Source of the DNA: Candidatus Cloacimonadota bacterium
GTDB lineage: Bacteria; Cloacimonadota; Cloacimonadia; Cloacimonadales; JAFGVF01
DNA length: 38,373 nt
Assembly (NCBI GenBank): GCA_016838885.1
Contig: JAEKNW010000276.1
Span: 1-38,373, forward strand
Direction of reading: 5' to 3'
Below the pieces are notes generated by a model. That model searched no databases. It had not been told where the DNA came from and saw nothing but the letters and a program-made list of their open reading frames with translations. The translations under genes were made by a program, and so were the position numbers. This document shows, piece by piece, positions 14,775 through 22,488 of the stretch; the stretch's first letter is position 1; each line of letters starts with the position of its first letter.

Positions 14775-17700
14775 TCATATAAACTCTTTTCTAATAAACT
14801 TGGATAAAATCATCTCAATATCTATAATTTTTATTGGTTTTGGTAAGAAAGCTACCATTCCTGAATCAATGCATTTCTCTTTATCTTCAGGTAATACATT
14901 TGCAGTTAAGGCTACAATTATAGGAGCTCGATCTAATAATGACTCTTTAATCATTTCTGTAGCCTGAAGTCCATCTAAGCGTGGCATTTGAATATCCATA
15001 AATATAATATCATATCTATTGGCAATTGCCATGTCTAAGGCTTCCTGACCGTCTTTGGCTAAGTCTATTGTTATACCAATTTTGTGGAATAAGCGTTGCA
15101 TCAATTTTTGATTAATGATATTATCTTCAGCTACGAGTATTTTTATATTTCCCAAAATTTCTGTAGGTATTTCAGCATCAATCTGTTCAGATTTGTGATT
15201 AGCTAAGCCGGTAACAATCTCGATTTTCTCAATTAATTTATACTTATGGATTGGGTAATTTACAAAGTCAGTATTACCTCCAAAATCTTCAACTGAACAA
15301 TAATTATCCTTGATGTTTTTCAAGAAGATAATAGCTAAGTTCTTATTGTTGATACCCTTGATGAATTTTGTTAAGTATTCAATAAATGATTCATATATGT
15401 AGTAGTCAATAATCAAGACATCCCATCTTTCGTAAAAAGTAGCAATTGATTGAAGTGAATCGCAATCTGCAATGTACTCAAGTTGATTAACTTTTGGAGT
15501 TAAAATAGTTTTTATATTATCGAATTCTTCTTGATTAGCAATTACGCCTATTTTAGTATTTGCAAGTAGACCAGTAGGTTTCTTGTCTTGGCTTATTATA
15601 ACTCTAGATTCTGTTTTAATAGTGAAGTGAACCTTAGAACCAACATTGAGTTTAGATTCAACCCAGATTTTGCCTTGAAAATGTGTAACTATAGCCTTGG
15701 ATATAGCTAATCCTAACCCTGTTCCAGTATAGGATCTTGATGATGATGAATCAACTTGAGAAAAAGAATCAAAGATTGTATTTAGTTTATCTGTAGGTAT
15801 GCCAATTCCTGTATCAGAAATTTCAAACAATAAAGTGTAGATACCACTTTGAAAATCAATTTTTCTAACATTTACTCTTATCATACCATTACTTGTAAAT
15901 TTATATGAATTATTTAAAAGATTTATTAGAACTTGCTTCAATCTGTCGAAATCAGAATTTATATAAATAGGGACATCTTCCTCTATTGAATAAGAGACTT
16001 TTACTCCTTTTTCTTGTACTTTTAAAGCTATCACATCAAGTGATTTTTCAATACATGATGATAACTCAAAATCAGTGTAATTAAAATTATACTTACCCGA
16101 TTCCAACTTAGAAAAGTCAAGTATATCATTTATTACTCTAAGTAAGCTTTCCCCGGATGCTTTTATAGTTTCAACATAATCATTCTGTTCATCACTTAAC
16201 TTAGTCTTGGTTAAAAGTTCAGTCATACCAATTACACCATTCATAGGGGTTCTAATCTCATGACTCATATTAGCTAAGAATTGGGACTTGGTTTTAGCTG
16301 ATTCTAGGGCATTCTCCGATGCTATTTTTAAGGCTATATCATGCTCAATAATCTCTGTTTTATCTTGGTAAATGGCAAAAACCGCTTCCACTTGTCCCTG
16401 AAACATTACAGGCACACCTGAGACAAACATGTTCATGACCTTAGCACTTTTTGCACTCCTTTTTGCATAAAATATAGCTGTTTTGCCCGAAGCAACCATT
16501 TGTGTTTGGATTCTAGCGTCTGTTATCTCCTTAGAATCACATAACAATTCATCAATATTTTTATTCCTACACTCTTCAATGTTGTATCCAAAAACTTTTG
16601 TGAAGGCAGGATTAATCTTTAATATATTGCTATCCTTATCAACTAAGGCGATAGCTTCGGGATTTTCAATCATTAATTGATCAACATATACTTTGTCTTT
16701 AATTAATCTGTCCGATATCTCTTTTTTAGCTATTAACATCTGATTTACAGAGTTAGCAATATTGATAAACTCATCATATTTGAGCTTATCTTTATTCATT
16801 AGTTGGTCAGTTTTTATTGAATCTTTGAAGAAGGATTCAAGAGTTTCAAAAAGATTATTCAATATTCTCATAACCCTTTTGTTAAGAATTAAAAAGATTA
16901 AAATTAAAAGGATGATTAGTGTTAAGATTATAATAATATTAGCAAATACTTTATTGATGAACAACTTCCTATCGCTTTCAAAATAGCTGTCTATCTGACT
17001 CTTATAAACTCCTGCTCCCATTAACCAGTTCAACTCAGGAATTTTGACAATATGAACGTAAGAAGCCTCAGCTTCGGCTTCTTTGCTATCTGAATAATGA
17101 AAATCTATAAATCCTTGACCCTGTTTCTGGGTAACCTTAATAGATTCTTCCAGAATTTTATCATCAATTTTATCTTCTGTCTCTCTGATACTTGTATGGT
17201 TTAAGGTTATCTCGTTATCTTGGACAATAAACTTATTTGAAGATAAATCAATTATATAAAAGAAACCATAATCTTTATTTCTTAAGGTCATAATACTCTG
17301 TAAGAGAGTATTTTTATACTCTTCAATAAAATCGAAATAATACTCTCCAGTGCCTAAATACCAATCTGTTTTATCAATTCGAGCCAGATAACTCCATTTC
17401 AAGAATGCAGCTTGGTCAGGATACCCGGGCTTTCTCATATTTCCTTTAAATATCCCTTCATCACCCTCTTGCATAACTTTCTTAGCATCTAGGATATATT
17501 CATCTTCAATTAACATAGTGTTCTCTAGATCTGTGAACACTGAATTAAAAATCATTTTCCCATCTTTCGCCATAATGAAATAGTAGCCTCGACCATTAAA
17601 AAACTTGGCTACTCTAAGAGCATTTTCAATATGTTCAAGTTTTTCAGCAGGCGATCTATTCTCATATTTAAAGAGGATATTTTCAACCACAGTTTTACCT

Positions 17701-17966
17701 TGATGGGTCTGATCCTTGATTAATTCAACAATCATTTCATCAATATTTTCATAAGATTTTTGGGTAAATCTCATAATTCTGTTATTAATATTTCTAAGGT
17801 TTTGTTTTGTATCAGTTATTCTTTTTTCGGATAAGAAGTCCATATTAGAGGAGTAAAAATAAAAATCTATTAATATAGATACAGTAGCAATCAAGATCAA
17901 ACTACTAAATATCATATAAAAGTTAAGTTTATTAATTCGTTTTAAGATTTTCTTTTGTTTTTTCAT
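14775..17966 (-). CDS. Hybrid sensor histidine kinase with tandem Cache domains, PAS and receiver
   Basis: 1063 residues. A transmembrane helix (about 17-37) is followed by an extracytoplasmic sensor with two Cache modules (about 60-215 and 220-330, each ending in a WxxGxGxY-type strand: DWYLGTGEYY, NWLMGAGVY). A second membrane helix (about 340-362), a linker and a PAS domain (about 425-540) come next. The HisKA box has phospho-accepting H569 in SHEIRTPMNG. The HATPase region contains NLLNNSYKFT, DTGIG (718-722) and GTGLGLAIS. A degenerate receiver-like stretch (about 803-920) precedes a complete receiver with phospho-acceptor D991 (FMDIQMP) and K1043 in LPKPI. It has its own promoter-like sequence and lies 91 bp downstream of the purine locus. 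Ligand and output partner are unknown; no DNA-binding response regulator is in the window. Confidence 0.92.
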   Translation of the reverse strand: MKKQKKILKRINKLNFYMIFSSLILIATVSILIDFYFYSSNMDFLSEKRITDTKQNLRNINNRIMRFTQKSYENIDEMIVELIKDQTHQGKTVVENILFKYENRSPAEKLEHIENALRVAKFFNGRGYYFIMAKDGKMIFNSVFTDLENTMLIEDEYILDAKKVMQEGDEGIFKGNMRKPGYPDQAAFLKWSYLARIDKTDWYLGTGEYYFDFIEEYKNTLLQSIMTLRNKDYGFFYIIDLSSNKFIVQDNEITLNHTSIRETEDKIDDKILEESIKVTQKQGQGFIDFHYSDSKEAEAEASYVHIVKIPELNWLMGAGVYKSQIDSYFESDRKLFINKVFANIIIILTLIILLILIFLILNKRVMRILNNLFETLESFFKDSIKTDQLMNKDKLKYDEFINIANSVNQMLIAKKEISDRLIKDKVYVDQLMIENPEAIALVDKDSNILKINPAFTKVFGYNIEECRNKNIDELLCDSKEITDARIQTQMVASGKTAIFYAKRSAKSAKVMNMFVSGVPVMFQGQVEAVFAIYQDKTEIIEHDIALKIASENALESAKTKSQFLANMSHEIRTPMNGVIGMTELLTKTKLSDEQNDYVETIKASGESLLRVINDILDFSKLESGKYNFNYTDFELSSCIEKSLDVIALKVQEKGVKVSYSIEEDVPIYINSDFDRLKQVLINLLNNSYKFTSNGMIRVNVRKIDFQSGIYTLLFEISDTGIGIPTDKLNTIFDSFSQVDSSSSRSYTGTGLGLAISKAIVTHFQGKIWVESKLNVGSKVHFTIKTESRVIISQDKKPTGLLANTKIGVIANQEEFDNIKTILTPKVNQLEYIADCDSLQSIATFYERWDVLIIDYYIYESFIEYLTKFIKGINNKNLAIIFLKNIKDNYCSVEDFGGNTDFVNYPIHKYKLIEKIEIVTGLANHKSEQIDAEIPTEILGNIKILVAEDNIINQKLMQRLFHKIGITIDLAKDGQEALDMAIANRYDIIFMDIQMPRLDGLQATEMIKESLLDRAPIIVALTANVLPEDKEKCIDSGMVAFLPKPIKIIDIEMILSKFIRKEFI

Positions 17967-17982
17967 AATTTCCTCTTAATCT

Positions 17983-18011
17983 AAAATATCTAAAAGCAAA
18001 ATTAATGTCAA
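17983..18011 (-). promoter_or_regulatory. Sigma70-like promoter for the sensor kinase gene
   Basis: On the minus strand a perfect TTGACA (18011-18006) is followed, after 17 bases, by TATTTT (17988-17983). The ATG at 17966 lies 16 bp past the -10 box with an AGAGG ribosome binding site between. The spacing is ideal and the -35 box is consensus, so the kinase unit is probably transcribed separately from the purine operon. Confidence 0.6.
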
Positions 18012-18057
18012 TGAATTTAATATTTTTTCTGATTTATCTTGATATTTATCCTAATTA

Positions 18058-18816
18058 TCAGTTTCTTTTGTTGATTAACTCTCCGGCTATACTAATTGCA
18101 ATTTCATAAGGAGTATGTGATTTAATAGGCATCCCGATGGGACAACTTATCATATTAATCATCTCCAAAGAATTACTTTTACTTAGATGATTTTTTAATT
18201 CAATAGCTTTACTTTTACTTCCCATTATTCCCAAATATTTCCAGTTTAAACTAATTAATTGTTCTGTTACTATATTATCAAATTCATGACCATAAGTCAT
18301 AACTATAAGGTAATCTTCTGCAGTTATCTCAATATTTTTAGTAATATGATTAAAATCAGCATTGATAAATTTTGTATTTGCTGGATAATAGTCAGGATTA
18401 AGCCATTTATCTCTATCATCATAGATAAGCATATCGAAGTTCAAATTTGTAAGAATAGATGCCAATGCTTGAGCACAGTGTCCGGCTCCAAAGATAATAA
18501 CTCTCTCCCTGATATTTATCGGTTCAACAACCATTTCAATATCTCCACCGCATACCATACCAAGTTCTTCTTGCTGAGACAGAGTATAAGATAAATTAAG
18601 GAACTTCTTAGGTTGTTGATTTCTTATTGTATTGATTATCTGATATTCTAAGTTACCACCTCCAACTGTTCCGGATATTTCCTCATTATCTTTTTCAATA
18701 AGCATTTTCTGACCCAAGCTACCTGGAGATGAGCCTAATACTTTTGTAACTGTAACACTCCATCCACTTTTGTTATTTGCCAGTAAATCTGACAAATGTC
18801 TATAATAGTTTTTCAT
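18058..18816 (-). CDS. xdhC: XdhC/CoxI family molybdenum-hydroxylase maturation protein
   Basis: 252 residues with the two-part XdhC layout. The N-terminal XdhC/CoxI domain carries GTVGGGNLE (49-57) and MVCGGDIEM (87-95). A C-terminal Rossmann domain begins FGAGHCAQAL (109-118) and ends with the SCPIGMPI and TPYEIAISIAGELI segments typical of the family. XdhC proteins bind molybdenum cofactor, protect its sulfido form and hand it to xanthine dehydrogenase. The length fits XdhC (250-300) and lacks the extra C-terminal half of E. coli YqeB (541). The start overlaps the MocA-like gene by 17 bp. It is the last gene of purine unit 2 and presumably serves one or both molybdenum hydroxylases here. 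Confidence 0.9.
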   Translation of the reverse strand: MKNYYRHLSDLLANNKSGWSVTVTKVLGSSPGSLGQKMLIEKDNEEISGTVGGGNLEYQIINTIRNQQPKKFLNLSYTLSQQEELGMVCGGDIEMVVEPINIRERVIIFGAGHCAQALASILTNLNFDMLIYDDRDKWLNPDYYPANTKFINADFNHITKNIEITAEDYLIVMTYGHEFDNIVTEQLISLNWKYLGIMGSKSKAIELKNHLSKSNSLEMINMISCPIGMPIKSHTPYEIAISIAGELINKRN

Positions 18817-19360
18817 TTTGGGGTAAATCTTCCTTTTTATTAATATTTGTTAGAATCCCTTCATCATTTACATTAACAATGCCCCTTCCCCACGCTTTAG
18901 TAAGTTCTTTTAAAGTATGATATTTATCAATGCTAGATGAAGCAGATTTAGGAAATAGAATAGGATGACCTAAGCGACCAGAGTGGGAAGGGACAATAAA
19001 CTTTTCATTTTTGCTGTGGTTTAGGAGTTGTTTTAGAGTCTCCACTTTAATAAAGGGATGATCAACAGGCCAGATAAGTAATTGTGAAAACTCTCCTATC
19101 ACTTTGATTCCTGTCAAGATTGAGTGGTACATCTCTTGAGAACTATCTCCGATAATCGTAGTATAATCACGATTCATGGGGATTAAATCATTAACTTGAG
19201 CATTCAGAACAGCATAGATATCTAAATTTAAGGAGAGACACTTAGAGACTATTAAGTCTAAAAAGGTCTCTCCCTGATAAGTAGCTAAAGCTTTGGACAT
19301 GCCAAATCTTTTACCGGATCCACCTGATAGGATAAGGACTTTTGGTCTATTTGAGTGCAT
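18800..19360 (-). CDS. MocA/YgfJ-like molybdenum cofactor cytidylyltransferase
   Basis: With the start at 19360 the protein has 186 residues, matching E. coli YgfJ (192) and MocA. The nucleotide-binding motif LSGGSGKRFGMSK (11-23) sits at the correct distance from this start, and the metal-binding Asp is D100 in WPVDHP. The frame is open up to 19462, but the additional 34 residues would lie inside the preceding PLP-enzyme gene, are unlike the family, and the chosen ATG has an AGGG ribosome binding site. It overlaps that gene by 14 bp. MocA relatives attach CMP to molybdopterin, giving the dinucleotide form; whether the hydroxylases here use MCD cannot be told from sequence. Confidence 0.85.
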   Translation of the reverse strand: MHSNRPKVLILSGGSGKRFGMSKALATYQGETFLDLIVSKCLSLNLDIYAVLNAQVNDLIPMNRDYTTIIGDSSQEMYHSILTGIKVIGEFSQLLIWPVDHPFIKVETLKQLLNHSKNEKFIVPSHSGRLGHPILFPKSASSSIDKYHTLKELTKAWGRGIVNVNDEGILTNINKKEDLPQNEKLL

Positions 19361-20825
19361 CCAATAGCCCTGTTCGAGCATTAAATTCTTTAATATATTC
19401 ATCCCATTGATTAACTTGTGAATATTGGGAAGTCCAATAATCTTTTTGATACCATTGAGCATTTAACTCTTCAACAGTTTTACCTTGTTGTTCAATCCAG
19501 GTAAAGTATTTTAGGTTATGCATTCTTCTCTTGTCATAATAGGTCATTTCGATGATATTATCGGTTTTAACTCCCATAATATTCTTTTCAAAATGAATAT
19601 TTGCCATAACATTGTTGTAAGCACCTTGTTTTTCGCGATATTCAATCACTCTTGATTGATACATCTCCATTGAATCAGTAGCGACTGTGAAGAGATAATC
19701 ATTTTCGTCGTATTCATAATACTTAGCCATTTTGATGCAACCTAATAAATTTGCAATAGAGGATACACCTAGAAGATGGAGTTGATTTATTAGTTCTTCA
19801 TCAATGCCTTTTGCTTTGAGGAGTTGATGTCCTTCTTCTTCATTGAACAATCTCATTACATTAATAACATCATTGTCATCAACTGCAATAGCCATGTCCA
19901 TGTTTTTAATATTATGAATCCAAGGAACATGTTTATCGCCTATACCTTCGATTCTATGACCACCATAACCATTATATAACAAGGTAGGACATTGAGTTGC
20001 TTCACCGGCAGCTATTTTTAGATGAGGATATTGTTCTTTGAGATAATCTCCGCAACCTAGAGTACCGGCTGAACCTTGGGTTAAAAATAGACCTGACAGA
20101 GTCGCATTTTCACCTTTCATATTTTCAAATACTTCTTGCATAGCAGGACCTGTAACAGCATAGTGCCAGAGAGGATTACCAATCTCTGCAAATTGATTTA
20201 AATTAACAATCGTATCCCCTCTTTCGTGAAGAAGTTCTTTTGCTTTATCATATATTTCTTTAACATTAGATTCACAACCAGGAGTAGCAAAAACCTCAGC
20301 CCCAATCTCTTTCAACCAATTGAACCTTTCTGCAGACATCTCTTCAGGGAGAACAGCTATGGCATCACATCCTAATAAGGTAGAGTTGTAAGCACCGCCA
20401 CGACAATAATTACCTGTTGATGGCCACAGTGCTTTCTGAGTAGTTGGGTCAAAACGACCGGTAACCAATTTCTCTACTAATGGACCAAATGTTGCACCGA
20501 CCTTATGAGCTCCAGTTGGAAAGTATTTGCCAATAAGAATAACAATTGGACTTTTAACACCACTTAATTCAGGGGGAATTACGATATGATTAACACCTTG
20601 GAATCCTCCCCCAAATTTTGTAGGTTCGTTTTTCCAAGTTATTCTGAATAAGTTTAGGGGATTCAAATCCCATAGTCCTACATTCTTAAGTTTTTCTACT
20701 ATTTTCTCTGGAATAAGCTCTGGATTCCTCATTTGTTCATAAGTTGGGATAATGATATTTTTCTCTTTACAGCGTTGGATAGTATTTTCCAGTACTTTAT
20801 TTTCTTTTGGGGTTAAGTTCTTCAT
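19347..20825 (-). CDS. Fold-type II PLP enzyme, candidate ammonia-lyase of the purine pathway
   Basis: A 492-residue fold-type II PLP enzyme. Visible features are the PLP lysine K108 in FPTGAHKVGATFG, the substrate loop STGN (136-139) and the phosphate-binding loop GSAGTLG (251-257). The TGAHK string recalls tryptophan synthase beta, while the STGN loop recalls cysteine synthase. Both the length and the sequence differ from E. coli YgeX (398 residues), including a roughly 90-residue N-terminal extension and a C-terminal tail of about 100 residues. It lies 8 bp downstream of ygeW, where diaminopropionate ammonia-lyase (YgeX) usually sits. Inference: it performs the beta-elimination of 2,3-diaminopropionate or a carbamoylated precursor. 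A cysteine-synthase-like or other beta-replacement reaction is the alternative. Confidence 0.75.
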   Translation of the reverse strand: MKNLTPKENKVLENTIQRCKEKNIIIPTYEQMRNPELIPEKIVEKLKNVGLWDLNPLNLFRITWKNEPTKFGGGFQGVNHIVIPPELSGVKSPIVILIGKYFPTGAHKVGATFGPLVEKLVTGRFDPTTQKALWPSTGNYCRGGAYNSTLLGCDAIAVLPEEMSAERFNWLKEIGAEVFATPGCESNVKEIYDKAKELLHERGDTIVNLNQFAEIGNPLWHYAVTGPAMQEVFENMKGENATLSGLFLTQGSAGTLGCGDYLKEQYPHLKIAAGEATQCPTLLYNGYGGHRIEGIGDKHVPWIHNIKNMDMAIAVDDNDVINVMRLFNEEEGHQLLKAKGIDEELINQLHLLGVSSIANLLGCIKMAKYYEYDENDYLFTVATDSMEMYQSRVIEYREKQGAYNNVMANIHFEKNIMGVKTDNIIEMTYYDKRRMHNLKYFTWIEQQGKTVEELNAQWYQKDYWTSQYSQVNQWDEYIKEFNARTGLLDALK

Positions 20826-20833
20826 TAAGTCTC

Positions 20834-22021
20834 CTAAAAACGATAATTTAAGTTATTTTGAATTTTGCTGATTATTTGTCCCGGTGAATCAAATCTTGTC
20901 AGAATCCCCATAGCAGCAATTATGAATGGTTTAAAACTTGCTTGGTGATAAGTTTCTCTTCTATACTCTTCAAAAACTTCTTTTGACACTTCTCCCTGTG
21001 AACAGCTAACATCTGTAATATCAGCAGGTAAGCAATGCATATATAAAGCTTTTTTATCTTTTGTTAAGTTCATTTTATCTCTATCACATTCCCAGTTAAC
21101 ATACTTTTTATTGTTAGCTAGACAGCTTTTCTCTAATTCATCAAGTCCAACTTTATCTTTAGCCATAAGAAGTTCTGTTCTCTCTTGCATTACTTGCATT
21201 GGAGCCCATGATTTAGGATAAACAATATCTGCACCTCTAAAGGCTTCTTCCATAGAATTCGTTATAGTGAACTTACTATTTGATTCTGATGCTACTTTTT
21301 GGGCGTATTCAATTTCTGAATCAAGTAGGTTATAGCCTTGAGGATGAGCTAAGGTAACATCCATACCCAAGCGTGGTAAGAGAGTAATGATGCCTTGAGG
21401 AACTGAAAGAGGCTTACCATAACTAGGAGAATAGGCCCAGGTCATAGCTACTTTTTTACCTTTAAGGTTGTCGAAACCTCCGAAGTAATCTCGTAATTTA
21501 CACAAATCAGCCATAGATTGAGTTGGGTGGTCGATATCACACTGAAGATTTATCAAACCTGGACGTTGGTGTAAAACACCTTCTTCATATCCTAAATCAA
21601 GAGCATCAGATACTTCTTGCATATAGGTATGTCCTTCACCAAGATACATATCATCTCGAATACCAATCATTTCAGCAAGGAAAGAGATCATATTTGCTGT
21701 TTCTCTAACTGTCTCACCATGAGCAATTTGAGATTTTACTTCATCTAAATCTTGGACACCTAAGCCTAGGGCATGAGCTGCAGAAGAGTAGCTAAATCTT
21801 GTCCTAGTAGAGTTATCTCTGAAAATGGAAATAGCTAAACCATTATCAAAAACTCTAAATGATTTATGGTTTTGGTGAATAAGTTTAAGCCAATTTGCCA
21901 GTAAAATTGTTACTTGAATATGATCAAAACTCTTATCTTTAGTGAGAAGAAAGTTTCTTCCATAATTATCAAATTTAAAATCCATTATTTTTTCAAATAA
22001 TTTAGTCATGTTTTCTCTCAT
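20834..22021 (-). CDS. ygeW: Knotted carbamoyltransferase YgeW
   Basis: A 395-residue carbamoyltransferase, the same length as E. coli YgeW (396). The carbamoyl-phosphate loop FRDNSTRTRFSY (67-78), the DHPTQSMADL segment (164-173) and HCLPADI (329-335) are present. YgeW belongs to the knotted AOTCase/SOTCase/YgeW group and has an acceptor that is not ornithine. In the purine clusters it is thought to work in the catabolic direction on an N-carbamoyl or ureido intermediate, which would yield carbamoyl phosphate for ATP production; that is inference here. No carbamate kinase is in the window. An AGGAG ribosome binding site 6 bp upstream supports the first Met. It follows the 2Fe-2S subunit gene by 8 bp. 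Confidence 0.92.
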   Translation of the reverse strand: MRENMTKLFEKIMDFKFDNYGRNFLLTKDKSFDHIQVTILLANWLKLIHQNHKSFRVFDNGLAISIFRDNSTRTRFSYSSAAHALGLGVQDLDEVKSQIAHGETVRETANMISFLAEMIGIRDDMYLGEGHTYMQEVSDALDLGYEEGVLHQRPGLINLQCDIDHPTQSMADLCKLRDYFGGFDNLKGKKVAMTWAYSPSYGKPLSVPQGIITLLPRLGMDVTLAHPQGYNLLDSEIEYAQKVASESNSKFTITNSMEEAFRGADIVYPKSWAPMQVMQERTELLMAKDKVGLDELEKSCLANNKKYVNWECDRDKMNLTKDKKALYMHCLPADITDVSCSQGEVSKEVFEEYRRETYHQASFKPFIIAAMGILTRFDSPGQIISKIQNNLNYRF

Positions 22022-22029
22022 AAATACTC

Positions 22030-22488
22030 CTATTTATAAAATCTTTTAGCTGAAATAATAGAATCTACTATTTGCTGATAACCTGTACATCGGCAAAGGT
22101 TTATCTTTATGGCATCTCTCACTTCAGCTTCAGTGGGGTTATTATTCTTTAGTAATAATGCATGGGCTGTTAGCACCATACCCGGTGTACAGAAACCACA
22201 TTGAACAGCATCGTGATCTAGAAATGATTTCTGTAAGGGGTGAAGATCATTATTTTCTGACATGCCTTCTATTGTCAATAATTCTTTATCAATAATATCT
22301 GATACCTTCAATTTACATGACCGTTGAGGTTCATTATTGATTAAAACGGTGCAAGCTCCACATACCCCTATATTACAACCATTCTTGGTTCCGGTAAGGT
22401 TTAAATCCTCTCTGATAAAAGTTAGGAGTTGCTTATCTAAATCACATTTTTTTATTTTTATTTCTTTTCGGTTAATTATTGCTTGCAT
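22030..22488 (-). CDS. Molybdenum hydroxylase 2Fe-2S small subunit
   Basis: 152 residues, the usual length for a separate two-cluster [2Fe-2S] subunit. The plant-type ferredoxin cluster uses C38, C43, C46 and C58 (CNIGVCGACT). The second cluster uses C97, C100, C132 and C134 (CGFCTPG and CRCTGYQ). It passes electrons from the molybdenum subunit encoded just upstream, whose gene it overlaps by 13 bp. No separate FAD subunit gene lies next to it, so it either shares the flavin protein at 35428-36903 or delivers electrons to another acceptor such as ferredoxin. Confidence 0.95.
   Translation of the reverse strand: MQAIINRKEIKIKKCDLDKQLLTFIREDLNLTGTKNGCNIGVCGACTVLINNEPQRSCKLKVSDIIDKELLTIEGMSENNDLHPLQKSFLDHDAVQCGFCTPGMVLTAHALLLKNNNPTEAEVRDAIKINLCRCTGYQQIVDSIISAKRFYK

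Noticed and set aside
19361-19462. A 34-residue N-terminal extension of the MocA-like protein
   Set aside because: It lies inside the coding sequence of the upstream PLP enzyme. The family motif is at normal distance from the ATG at 19360, which has its own ribosome binding site.
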